A stretch of DNA of 60,318 nucleotides from Flavobacteriaceae bacterium (GTDB lineage: Bacteria; Bacteroidota; Bacteroidia; Flavobacteriales; Flavobacteriaceae). A model generated the notes under the pieces. That model saw nothing but the letters and a program-made list of their open reading frames with translations. It ran no database searches and was not told where the DNA came from. The stretch covers positions 1 through 60,318 of the forward strand of contig JAIXYI010000031.1 of assembly GCA_027490305.1 (NCBI GenBank), read 5' to 3'. This document shows positions 37,529 through 45,418 of this stretch, piece after piece. The first letter of the stretch is position 1; every line of letters starts with the position of its first letter. A program made the position numbers and the translations under genes.

Positions 37529-39106
37529 ATGAACAGAACGGTTTTCAGGCTTCTGGTTTTTTTGATGAGCCTTTCCATGATCGGTATTATACTCGTGCAG
37601 TTATACCTGATCAACACCTCACTCAAAAACAATGACGAGCAGTTTAAGTACCACGTCAACCAGGTGTTGGATGACGTTTCAGAGAAGCTGAGCCAGGAGG
37701 AAACCTTCAGTTTCTATCAGCAATACAATATGCTGAAGGATAGTATCGGGAAGGATCCGAAGCGAAGTGAACTACTGGATTTTTTCCTCGTACAGAAAAA
37801 CCGGGTAACCAATGAAACGGTTATCTATTCGAACAGCATCATAGCAGAGGATTTCAACGTTACGCTCTTTGACAGTAAGAAAGATTCGATAAAGGCCGTA
37901 AGCCTCGTAAGCAAAAGCCGTACGGAAGTCTACAACGGTTCGTCTATTGATAAGTCGACATTGCAGCACAACCAACGACCCGATAAGGTTTTTGAACGAC
38001 GCACCAACCTCGATATCGTCGATAAAGTGCGTTTTGAAGCCGCGTTCCATGAAATCGCCGAGACGAAACCACTTCGCGATCGCGTGACGAAAGAACATTT
38101 GGCCGAACTGCTCGGACGATCGCTCCATCAGGCAGGTGTTCGCACGCCGTTCGAGTTTGCGGTGTATTCGCATAACATCGTGACCAAGGTGAAATCGGAT
38201 AACTTTAAGTTCGATAAGGAAGGCGTGTTCCAAACCAAGATTTTTGAAGATCAGGGCGGAAATAGTACCTACCAGATGTTCGTGACGTTTCCGGAAAAGC
38301 AACAATACATCTTCTCCGAACTTCTCGGTATCACCATCCTGTCGATTGTCTTCACCCTCGTCATCATCATCGCCTACAGCAGTGCGTTGAGCCAGTTGAT
38401 CAAACAACGGCAGATTTCAGAGATCAAGACCGACTTCATCAACAACATGACCCACGAGTTCAAGACACCGATCGCCACGATCAACCTTGCACTCGACGCG
38501 ATGAAGAGTCCTAAAGTACGCGATAACGAACCGACCATGGATCGCTACCTCGGTATGATCCGCGAGGAAAACAAACGGATGCACGCCCAGGTCGAAAACG
38601 TGTTGCGTATCTCGAAACTCGAGCGGAAGGAACTCGATATCGCGAAAGAATCGTCCGATATCCACGACATCATCGACGATGCGACCGAACACGTCCATCT
38701 CATCATTGAAGACCGCGGCGGTACGATTACCAAACATTATGGTGCGATGCGCAGTACGGTGTTGCTCAACGATGTCCACTTCACCAACGTAGTGGTCAAC
38801 ATCCTCGACAACGCGATAAAATACTCACCCGAGGCGCCTGTTATCGATATCTATACCGAAAACGTGAAGGATTTCGTGATCATCCGCATACAAGACAAAG
38901 GATCGGGTATGAGCAAGGCGGCGCAGAAGCGGATCTTCGAGAAATTCTATCGCGAGCATACCGGCGATTTGCATAACGTGAAAGGTCACGGACTAGGGCT
39001 CGCCTACGTAAAACGCATTCTTGACGATCACAACGGACAGATTGCTGTCGAAAGTGAAAAAGGAAAGGGAAGTACGTTTATCGTGAAACTTCCGTTGATT
39101 AATTGA
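37529..39106 (+). CDS. Membrane sensor histidine kinase
   Basis: 525 residues: TM1 (about 7-29), a large periplasmic sensor region (30-262, no named domain recognised), TM2 (about 263-286), then HisKA with His309 (NNMTHEFKTP), N box NILDNAIKYSPEA, G1 DKGSGMSKAAQKRIFEKFYR and G2 GHGLGLAYVKRI. It phosphorylates the response regulator coded 103 bases downstream. The pair resembles the RprX/RprY systems of Bacteroidota, but I cannot prove orthology. The stimulus is unknown. Confidence 0.94.
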   Translation: MNRTVFRLLVFLMSLSMIGIILVQLYLINTSLKNNDEQFKYHVNQVLDDVSEKLSQEETFSFYQQYNMLKDSIGKDPKRSELLDFFLVQKNRVTNETVIYSNSIIAEDFNVTLFDSKKDSIKAVSLVSKSRTEVYNGSSIDKSTLQHNQRPDKVFERRTNLDIVDKVRFEAAFHEIAETKPLRDRVTKEHLAELLGRSLHQAGVRTPFEFAVYSHNIVTKVKSDNFKFDKEGVFQTKIFEDQGGNSTYQMFVTFPEKQQYIFSELLGITILSIVFTLVIIIAYSSALSQLIKQRQISEIKTDFINNMTHEFKTPIATINLALDAMKSPKVRDNEPTMDRYLGMIREENKRMHAQVENVLRISKLERKELDIAKESSDIHDIIDDATEHVHLIIEDRGGTITKHYGAMRSTVLLNDVHFTNVVVNILDNAIKYSPEAPVIDIYTENVKDFVIIRIQDKGSGMSKAAQKRIFEKFYREHTGDLHNVKGHGLGLAYVKRILDDHNGQIAVESEKGKGSTFIVKLPLIN

Positions 39107-39142
39107 GAGGGGAGAGAAGTGAGAAGAAAGAGGAAAGAGGCA
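39107..39142 (+). repeat. Purine-only heptamer array between kinase and regulator
   Basis: GAGAGGG/GAGAGAA/GTGAGAA/GAAAGAG/GAAAGAG directly after the kinase stop codon, in the leader of the regulator gene. It has period 7 like other arrays here, but is almost pure purine on the coding strand. Confidence 0.55.
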
Positions 39143-39209
39143 GTAAAAAACAAGCATACAACAAACAGACATCAATAACCCAATATAGCTACTTAATACA
39201 AATTGAATT

Positions 39210-39926
39210 ATGGAAACAGAAAACAAGAAGATACTCTTGGTGGAAGACGACCCCAACTTCGGCTCCATTCTCAAAGATTATCTTATCCTTAACGAATTTG
39301 AAGTCACACTCGCCAAAAACGGGATGGAAGGCTTTGAAAAGTTCAAGAAAGACACCTTCGACCTCTGCATACTCGACGTGATGATGCCGTATAAAGACGG
39401 TTTCACACTTGCTAAAGAAATTCGCGAGAAAAACAAAGAAGTGCCGATCATCTTCCTCACCGCCAAATCGATGAAAGAAGATGTGTTGAAAGGCTACAAA
39501 GTCGGCGCTGACGACTACCTGAACAAGCCATTCGATTCAGAGGTACTTCTCATGAAAATCAAGGCCATCCTGCAACGCAAAGCGTCAGAAGTCAAAACCG
39601 ATGCAACCAAATTCGAATTCCAGATCGGGAATTTCCACCTGAATTCGAAATTGCGGTTCCTGACCTACAAAAACGAAGAGCCGATCAAGCTGTCGCCAAA
39701 AGAAAACGAACTGCTGAAACTGCTCGCGGTATACGAAAACGACCTGATGCCGCGTGAAATGGCGCTCACTAAAATCTGGCGCGACGACAACTATTTCACC
39801 TCCCGAAGCATGGACGTATACATCGCCAAACTCCGCAAATACCTCAAGCGCGATGAAGATGTAGAAATCCTGAACATCCACGGAGAAGGTTTTAGGCTCG
39901 TCGTCAAAAACAAAGTTTCAGAATAA
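39210..39926 (+). CDS. OmpR-family response regulator
   Basis: 238 residues: receiver domain (about 6-122) with VEDD, phospho-acceptor Asp56 in CILDVMMP, TAKSM and NKPF; winged-helix DNA-binding domain (about 140-235) with LSPKENELLKLLAVYENDLMPREMALTKIW and RSMDVYIAKLRKYLK. It forms a two-component pair with the kinase upstream. No separate promoter seen, so cotranscription is likely. A strong terminator follows. Confidence 0.95.
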   Translation: METENKKILLVEDDPNFGSILKDYLILNEFEVTLAKNGMEGFEKFKKDTFDLCILDVMMPYKDGFTLAKEIREKNKEVPIIFLTAKSMKEDVLKGYKVGADDYLNKPFDSEVLLMKIKAILQRKASEVKTDATKFEFQIGNFHLNSKLRFLTYKNEEPIKLSPKENELLKLLAVYENDLMPREMALTKIWRDDNYFTSRSMDVYIAKLRKYLKRDEDVEILNIHGEGFRLVVKNKVSE

Positions 39927-39931
39927 TACAG

Positions 39932-39958
39932 AACCCGGTCGAAATACCGGGTTTTTTT
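39932..39958 (+). terminator. Terminator of the two-component operon
   Basis: AACCCGGT/ACCGGGTT around a 6-base loop with seven T residues. Confidence 0.92.
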
Positions 39959-39964
39959 ATGCCC

Positions 39965-40030
39965 AACTGCCACTGCTACGATTGTAACTGCGACTGCAAC
40001 TGCAACTGACACCGCGACCGCGACTGCGAC
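39965..40030. repeat. Hexamer array beside element B
   Basis: Eleven hexamers such as TGCGAC, TGCAAC and CGCGAC in strict register. The same units, on the other strand, lie before the exonuclease gene at 44562-44591. Confidence 0.6.
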
Positions 40031-40052
40031 TCTTTTCATCCCGGACATTCCC

Positions 40053-40182
40053 CGCTGTCCGCTCATAGTCCTCGCCCCGGCAACCTGGTCTGCTCACCGG
40101 CTGTCCGGCTTCCTGCGGTCGCCGTCACCCGTCGGCATCCCATGGTTGCCGCGCCTCCGGGCTACCCGCTTCCATCGGGGCC
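40053..40182. repeat. GC-rich palindromic element B
   Basis: Begins CCGCTGTCCGCTCATAGTCC and ends GGGCTACCCGCTTCCATCGG, the same ends as element A and within one base of the same length (130 versus 129). The middle differs from A but has its own inverted repeat (GGCAACCTGG at 40079-40088 and CCATGGTTGCC at 40140-40150). It ends 11 bases before the thioesterase stop codon. Confidence 0.6.
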
Positions 40183-40193
40183 GGAATTCGTTC

Positions 40194-40916
40194 TTAAAAG
40201 GTCACTTCAAGCGCAAAACACGCTTTTCCATCCTTCAAAACCGAAAAAGTGCCCGCATTCCGGCTGATTTCCACGGTATCACCCAACACCAGTTCCCTCA
40301 TGAAGTTCATATCGAGCGCTTTGATGCGGTTTTCCAGCACCGTCGCCGGATCCATATAATCCAAACACCATTCGAGGTATTTGACGTTGTTGGCATGATC
40401 CACGATGTCCAGGTCTGACAGCAACACGTGGCGTTCCCCCACGATCTCGTGGTCGCGCATCTCAACCTTCCGCACACGCGATTCCGTGGCATAACGGCTG
40501 GCGTATTTTTCGAAATGACCATGCGGAAGTGCCAGGGGTTCCGGACGTCGGAGTTCGGTATTGATAACCGCCCAGAATGTTTCGCATCCGATGATTTTCG
40601 TTCCGTTTGACCACACTTCCATCGCCCGCACCGAACGCGAATTTTCAAGCGATTCAATCCAGGTCTTGACGGTGATAGTGTCGCGCCATTTTGGCATCGT
40701 ATCAATTTCCACCCGCATCCGCGACAACACCCAGGCCTGTTGCGAGGCCTGCATATCGTGAAAGGCAATACCGCCCTGCTCGGCATGGAAACCGGCCGTC
40801 AATTGAAGGATATTACAAAGGTCTGTATACCGCAAATTCCCACCCGGATGGCAGTAGGTAAAGTGGATGTACCAGTCACGTTCGCAAACGGAAGTGAAGT
40901 CAGGGGCTATCGGCAT
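40194..40916 (-). CDS. Acyl-ACP thioesterase
   Basis: 240 residues, double hot-dog fold of the FatA/FatB type. N-terminal half: FTYCHPGGNLRYTDLCNILQ (position of the first hot dog); SRMRVEIDTMPKWRDTITVKTW; C-terminal half: LLSDLDIVDHANNVKYLEWCLDYM, where the Asp, His and Asn of the thioesterase site are kept. It frees fatty acids from acyl carrier protein. Last gene of a minus-strand series of three; its downstream end meets repeat element B. Confidence 0.86.
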   Translation of the reverse strand: MPIAPDFTSVCERDWYIHFTYCHPGGNLRYTDLCNILQLTAGFHAEQGGIAFHDMQASQQAWVLSRMRVEIDTMPKWRDTITVKTWIESLENSRSVRAMEVWSNGTKIIGCETFWAVINTELRRPEPLALPHGHFEKYASRYATESRVRKVEMRDHEIVGERHVLLSDLDIVDHANNVKYLEWCLDYMDPATVLENRIKALDMNFMRELVLGDTVEISRNAGTFSVLKDGKACFALEVTF

Positions 40917-40924
40917 ACGGGTAA

Positions 40925-41521
40925 TCAGAAAAAATACAGCCCTACCTGCAATTGGATGTGGCTGAAATTGGAGTAATAATTATCGAATTCGGAGGTGGTA
41001 TTCGTTCCCATTCTTGCCCAGGTGTAGCTGGCACCGGCATACAACCAAACAGCCCCGTCCAATCGGAAGTTAAGGGTAGTACCCACCCGGATTTCGCGTC
41101 CTTTTTGGTGCGACGCGCTTACGTTGGTGGTTTCCCTAAGCCTGAATCCGTTGGCACCTATGCCGACCGAAGGCAACAGGATCCATTTTCTTGAGAACCG
41201 GTGTTTGTATGAAACAGCCAGATAAGCCGAGGAATAGGAGCCACGGTTGAACTCGCCCACAACCGATGGGTCCGTGACACGGAAAAACTGGCCGGCGACG
41301 CCTACACCCAGCAGCACGTTGCGATAGTTCAACACGTCAAGCTGCATGTTCAACCCACCTGCGGGATTGTAGCCGTCTGAAAGGGCCGTATTCCCGACAG
41401 GGATCGCCTGCGCCCATCCAATGTGGAAGCCAGGCTCAAACTCGAGTGACGGTTTCTTTTCCGTTTGCTGGCCAAACGCGCCGATTGATATCGAAAACAG
41501 GAGAAAGAGAATTCGTTTCAT
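40925..41521 (-). CDS. Small outer-membrane beta-barrel-like protein
   Basis: 198 residues: signal peptide (MKRILFLLFSISIGAFGQ) and alternating hydrophobic strands ending in Phe (IQLQVGLYFF), typical of an 8-stranded outer-membrane barrel. Not recognised beyond this. It is one base from the preceding lipoprotein gene and eight bases from the thioesterase gene, so all are likely one transcript. Confidence 0.75.
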   Translation of the reverse strand: MKRILFLLFSISIGAFGQQTEKKPSLEFEPGFHIGWAQAIPVGNTALSDGYNPAGGLNMQLDVLNYRNVLLGVGVAGQFFRVTDPSVVGEFNRGSYSSAYLAVSYKHRFSRKWILLPSVGIGANGFRLRETTNVSASHQKGREIRVGTTLNFRLDGAVWLYAGASYTWARMGTNTTSEFDNYYSNFSHIQLQVGLYFF

Positions 41522-41522
41522 A

Positions 41523-42155
41523 TCAGAGTGTAAAAGTAAACACGGTATCAGTCGGGCCTATCGTGATAACCACTTCTTCTTCCTGGTCACGTTCACCGGG
41601 CACCGTAGCCAACCGCGTGTAATGCAAGACGGCTTGTTGGTTCGGGGCGACTTTAAAGGCGGTTGGAAGTTCCGGATAGTCTTCCATGGGCGCGATGGCT
41701 CCTTCTGCAATGAGATAGACGCGGTCTAGTCGGTCATAATAGGCTTCCTCCGGATAGTTGATTGACAGCGTAACGAGTTCGTCTTGCCGGAACAGGCGGA
41801 TGGTTCCCATATCACGGTAATAGCCTGTAAAGTCGGTTTTGTCAAGACCATTTAGGTGCGTGGGGAGGTATTGTAGGTCAGCCGCTTCCGCCCGGATGCT
41901 CAGCGGGGTCGTGGCTGAAGACGGCGACAGAAAGGCGATTTTGAAATGGCCGTTGGCATCGGTCTTCACCGACTGCAACGTATCCGTTATACCTGGAATA
42001 GATGCCGTAACGGAGATTTTGGTATGGGCCAGCGGTGTGCCGGCCGCGTTCGTGACGGTGCCTTCACTAACCAATCGGGAACTACCGTCAAGTTCGATAT
42101 TGGGGTCGCAGGTAGTGAGAAAGATGCCCAAATAGGCGAGTACGAGTACTTTCAT
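41523..42155 (-). CDS. Lipoprotein with carboxypeptidase-regulatory-like domain
   Basis: 210 residues: a lipoprotein signal (YLGIFLTTC, Cys about 16) and a beta-sandwich of about 85 residues (VSEGTVTNAAGTPLAHTKISVT, TDANGHFKIAF) like the transthyretin-like carrier domains common on the Bacteroidota surface. The C-terminal part is unassigned. It may work with the barrel protein coded next. Confidence 0.75.
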   Translation of the reverse strand: MKVLVLAYLGIFLTTCDPNIELDGSSRLVSEGTVTNAAGTPLAHTKISVTASIPGITDTLQSVKTDANGHFKIAFLSPSSATTPLSIRAEAADLQYLPTHLNGLDKTDFTGYYRDMGTIRLFRQDELVTLSINYPEEAYYDRLDRVYLIAEGAIAPMEDYPELPTAFKVAPNQQAVLHYTRLATVPGERDQEEEVVITIGPTDTVFTFTL

Positions 42156-42202
42156 TTGTGTGTTTTAGTTTAGATGACTGTGGGGTTTGTCGCGTTGCGT
42201 GA

Positions 42203-43108
42203 CTATATGTTAATCCTTCGGTTTACGAATTCGATGATCGCCGATGCGTTGGTTGCAACATCAAACCATTCGACGCCTTCCGTCCGGCGAAACCAAGTGA
42301 GTTGCCGCTTGGCGAAACGACGCGTATTTTTCTTGATTTCCTCCAACGCCTCTTCCAGACTGAGTTCGCCGTCGAAATAGCGGAAGAGTTCGCGGTAGCC
42401 CACCGTCTGCAACGCATTGAGGTCGCGATGGGGGTAGAGCCGTCGCGCTTCCTCCACCAATCCTTCCCGAACCATGATGTCGACCCGGCGGTTGATGCGG
42501 TCGTAAATCGTCTCGCGGGGTGCGTCGAGTCCGATGATAATGGGCGTAAAGTCGCGTTCGCGGTTTTCACGCGTCAGAAACGACGAATACGGTTGTCCGG
42601 TGGCGAGACACACCTCAAGTGCGCGCATCATCCGTTGCGGGTTGGCCGTGTCAACCGTTTGGTAATACACTGGGTCGCGTTTTTCCAATTCCTGTTGCAA
42701 CCATTCGAGTCCCTCGTCCTCATACCCCTTACGCGCCTGCTCGCGGGCCTCTGGCGGCACTTCGGGAAACGTATCAAAGCCTTTCAGCACGGCATCTACA
42801 TACAAGCCGGATCCTCCCACCATTACCGCCACGTGCCGTTTGCTGAACAGGTCGTGGAGGGTAGCGAGCGCGTCTTTTTCAAATTCGCCCACGGAGTACT
42901 CCTCGAATATCGATTTGTTGTGTATGAAATGATGGCGCACCAATTCGAGTTCCTCTGGCTCTGGAACTGCTGTGCCAATCGTCATTTCCCGAAAAAACTG
43001 CCGCGAATCGCACGAGACGATCTCGCAATCGAAATGGCGCGCCAACTGCAGGCTAAGTGCCGTTTTTCCGATGGCGGTGGGGCCGATGACGGTGATGAGG
43101 TGGGGCAT
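42203..43108 (-). CDS. miaA: tRNA dimethylallyltransferase
   Basis: 301 residues. Transfers dimethylallyl to A37 of tRNAs that read codons starting with U. P-loop GPTAIGKTALSLQLA, the SCDSRQFFREM block, MVGGSGLYVDAVLKGFD, TANPQRMMRALEVCLATGQPYS and DRINRRVDIMVREGLVEEARRL are typical. The start lies four bases from an octamer array (43113-43184) that takes the place of a normal leader. Confidence 0.94.
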   Translation of the reverse strand: MPHLITVIGPTAIGKTALSLQLARHFDCEIVSCDSRQFFREMTIGTAVPEPEELELVRHHFIHNKSIFEEYSVGEFEKDALATLHDLFSKRHVAVMVGGSGLYVDAVLKGFDTFPEVPPEAREQARKGYEDEGLEWLQQELEKRDPVYYQTVDTANPQRMMRALEVCLATGQPYSSFLTRENRERDFTPIIIGLDAPRETIYDRINRRVDIMVREGLVEEARRLYPHRDLNALQTVGYRELFRYFDGELSLEEALEEIKKNTRRFAKRQLTWFRRTEGVEWFDVATNASAIIEFVNRRINI

Positions 43109-43112
43109 GGGG

Positions 43113-43184
43113 AATTAGCGAATTAGCGAATGAGGTAATTTGGCAGTTAGTAAATGAGATGATGAGAAAATAGGGCAATGAGCC
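43113..43184 (-). repeat. Octamer array in the leader of miaA
   Basis: Nine 8-base units on the plus strand: aattagcg, aattagcg, aatgaggt, aatttggc, agttagta, aatgagat, gatgagaa, aatagggc, aatgagcc. Nearly all start AAT or GAT. Confidence 0.6.
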
Positions 43185-43196
43185 TATAGTCACAAA

Positions 43197-44558
43197 TTAG
43201 AACCGGAGTATTTTTTTGAACTTGTTTCGTTTCAGGTAAAACCGGAGTATGTTGGTCGTATCGCGGTTGGCAGGCATCGGAATCAGGATGTTGTGCAGGA
43301 TGTCGGGGCGTGTTACCTGGTAATTCAAATCGAAGTAGCAGTACCCTTTGAGCATGCCGCCTTCTATGAGCACGGCACTCCTCTCATTGACTGTCCGTCC
43401 GTTGTCGGTCACCAGCAGGTTGGCGCCGAAAAAGCGTTCGGTTTTGAGAAATTCCATTACCCGTGCATTATAGGTTTCTGGTTGCTCCTCTGACTGGCAG
43501 GCACCGTTGCATTTTCCGAGCGAATGCGGAAAGCAATACGTTTCGACGGAATCGAGTGCATTGACTTTCTGGCATAAGGTATACCGTTCGGTGATATCGT
43601 AAAGGGCATTTTGTGCCTGTTGCCGATTGACAAAGGCATCGACTTCACGACGCGTCGGGTCTGTTTTGGAGATGCGCAGCGACAGATATCCTTCGGGCGT
43701 CTCTTCGTGGTAAATAGAAAACGGAAAGATCGTTTTTTTCTGTGCACGGTTGAAAGTCGGCTTCAATCGCTTGATCTCTTCCGATTCCTTTAGGCCGGCA
43801 ATCAGTTCGCTTCCGGTTTCTTCGTAGGTGACGTCGTATACCAGCGCCTGTATCTTTTTGCTTTTTGTGAGCGTGTCGGTGAAATGTTGGTTGATGCGCT
43901 TGCGGATATTGCGCGCTTTTCCAATATAGATGATCTCGCCCGCCTCATTGTGAATATAGTAGACACCCGTTCGTGATGGCATCCGGTCGACGATATCGAG
44001 TAGTTTCGGGGCGAGTCCTTTTTCGATCTCAAATTTCACCAGTCCCGTTAGGATTTCCTTATCGGTATCCTTCTCCAACAATAATTTGAACAGCTTCACC
44101 GTCGCCAATGCGTCACCCGTAGCTCGGTGCCGGTCGGCCATCGGGATGCCTAGCGCCCGCACCAATTTTCCGAGGCTGTGCGACGGCTGTTCGGGCAGTA
44201 GTTTCTGCGATAGTTCGACCGTACAAAGCGTATGCTTCTGGAAGTCGTATCCCAAACGACGAAACTCTGTACGCAATACCCGGTAATCAAAAGACGCATT
44301 GTGCGCCACGAGGATGCAGCCATCCGTAATTTCCACGATCCGTTTGGCTACTTCGTGAAATTTCGGCGCCGAACGCAACATGGCGTTGTTGATACCCGTC
44401 AGTTTAACCACGAACGGTTGTATTGGTTTCTCTGGGTTGACGAGGCTGATGAACTGGTCTACGACTTCGTGTCCGTCAAAGCGGTAAATCGCGATTTCGG
44501 TGATGCCTTCTTCATTGTATTGGCCTCCGGTGGTCTCTATGTCGAGGATAGCGTACAT
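43197..44558 (-). CDS. DnaQ-like 3'-5' exonuclease fused to a GIY-YIG nuclease
   Basis: 453 residues. The N-terminal DEDD exonuclease (about 1-170) has ILDIETTGG, TGINNAMLRSAPKF, VAHNASFDYRVL and HRATGDALAT. It is followed by a UvrC-like GIY-YIG domain (about 195-280): GVYYIHNEAGEIIYIGKARNIRKRINQHF. The C-terminus (about 290-453) is conserved but unassigned, with cysteines CQKV, CFPH, CNGACQ. The fold pair is known as the DnaQ/Cho-type fusion and probably trims DNA in repair. I chose ATG at 44558 (MYAILDIETTGG); the 18 residues before it come from a hexamer repeat. Confidence 0.88.
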   Translation of the reverse strand: MYAILDIETTGGQYNEEGITEIAIYRFDGHEVVDQFISLVNPEKPIQPFVVKLTGINNAMLRSAPKFHEVAKRIVEITDGCILVAHNASFDYRVLRTEFRRLGYDFQKHTLCTVELSQKLLPEQPSHSLGKLVRALGIPMADRHRATGDALATVKLFKLLLEKDTDKEILTGLVKFEIEKGLAPKLLDIVDRMPSRTGVYYIHNEAGEIIYIGKARNIRKRINQHFTDTLTKSKKIQALVYDVTYEETGSELIAGLKESEEIKRLKPTFNRAQKKTIFPFSIYHEETPEGYLSLRISKTDPTRREVDAFVNRQQAQNALYDITERYTLCQKVNALDSVETYCFPHSLGKCNGACQSEEQPETYNARVMEFLKTERFFGANLLVTDNGRTVNERSAVLIEGGMLKGYCYFDLNYQVTRPDILHNILIPMPANRDTTNILRFYLKRNKFKKILRF

Positions 44559-44561
44559 TAG

Positions 44562-44591
44562 GTTGCAGTCGCGGTCGCAGTCACAGTGAGA
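44562..44591 (-). repeat. Hexamer array before the DnaQ/GIY-YIG gene
   Basis: GTTGCA/GTCGCG/GTCGCA/GTCACA/GTGAGA on the plus strand, starting three bases past the start codon of the minus-strand gene. It is the reverse complement of the units at 39965-40030. Confidence 0.6.
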
Positions 44592-44665
44592 ACATATCGC
44601 GTGCGACGACATTCGGTATTCGTGGTGTTCTCGATATCGGTTCGGGAAAAGCCTTCTGACACTTT

Positions 44666-45331
44666 CTAGGGTTTACTTCGTTCCCCAAATATACTGCTTC
44701 CAATCCGAACCATCGTACTTCCTACAGCAATGGCTTCGGTATAATCGCCGGACATACCCATCGACAAGATGTCAAAGTCCGCTTTTCCGACGCCTTGCTT
44801 CGTTTGGTCAAAAAGGGTTTTCAGGTGCTGGAACTCGCGCCTCACCTGTGCCGTATCGTCAGTGAAAGTGGCCATGCCCATCAGTCCGCGTACGTTGGTA
44901 TGGGTTAGGGAGCTGTAGTCGGCACTCTCAAAAACGTCGTATAATTCTGCATCCGACAGCCCGAATTTCGTGTCTTCTTCCGCGATGTGTATTTGCAGCA
45001 AGACATCGACCTGGCGCCGCCATTTGCGGGCCAACCGATCGATTTCCACCAATAGTTTGAGGCTGTCTACCCCGTGGATGAGCTTGACATACGGAATCAT
45101 ATATTTGACCTTATTCGACTGCACGTGACCGATCATGTGCCATTCGATATCTTTGGGAAGCGCTTCCCACTTTTCGGTCATTTCCTGGATGCGGTTCTCG
45201 CCGAAAATGCGTTGACCGGCGTCATAGGCCTCGCGGACAGCGGCAAGGGGCTGCGTTTTGGAAACCGCCACAAGGGTTACATGCGGTGGCAGGGAGGACT
45301 GGATGGCTTGAATACGTTCGGATATTGTCAT
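44666..45331 (-). CDS. YggS/PLPBP family pyridoxal phosphate-binding protein
   Basis: 221 residues from ATG 45331 (MTISERIQAI). Single-domain PLP-binding TIM barrel: VAVSKTQP (PLP lysine), FGENRIQEM, WHMIGHVQSNKVKY, MGMSGDYTEAIAVGSTMVRIGSSIFGER. It keeps PLP in balance and has no known enzyme activity. ATG 45331 is preferred since the -7 element lies just upstream and the residues added by the ATG at 45346 would overlap it. Confidence 0.92.
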   Translation of the reverse strand: MTISERIQAIQSSLPPHVTLVAVSKTQPLAAVREAYDAGQRIFGENRIQEMTEKWEALPKDIEWHMIGHVQSNKVKYMIPYVKLIHGVDSLKLLVEIDRLARKWRRQVDVLLQIHIAEEDTKFGLSDAELYDVFESADYSSLTHTNVRGLMGMATFTDDTAQVRREFQHLKTLFDQTKQGVGKADFDILSMGMSGDYTEAIAVGSTMVRIGSSIFGERSKP

Positions 45332-45335
45332 GACG

Positions 45336-45343
45336 CAAAGATA
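45336..45343 (-). promoter_or_regulatory. -7 element of the YggS gene, four bases from the start codon
   Basis: TATCTTTG on the minus strand (CAAAGATA on plus), followed by CGTC and then ATG. Transcription would start at or near the A of the start codon. Confidence 0.55.
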
Positions 45344-45418
45344 CAATGGCTTATCGAAAAGAAGGAGATAAAGGGCACTCGCGTCCTTGAACCGTATCGC
45401 GATCGATACATTACCCGT

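Noticed and set aside
40925..42155. SusC/SusD-type uptake pair
   Set aside because: The barrel-like protein is only 198 residues with no TonB box or plug domain, and the lipoprotein lacks SusD features.
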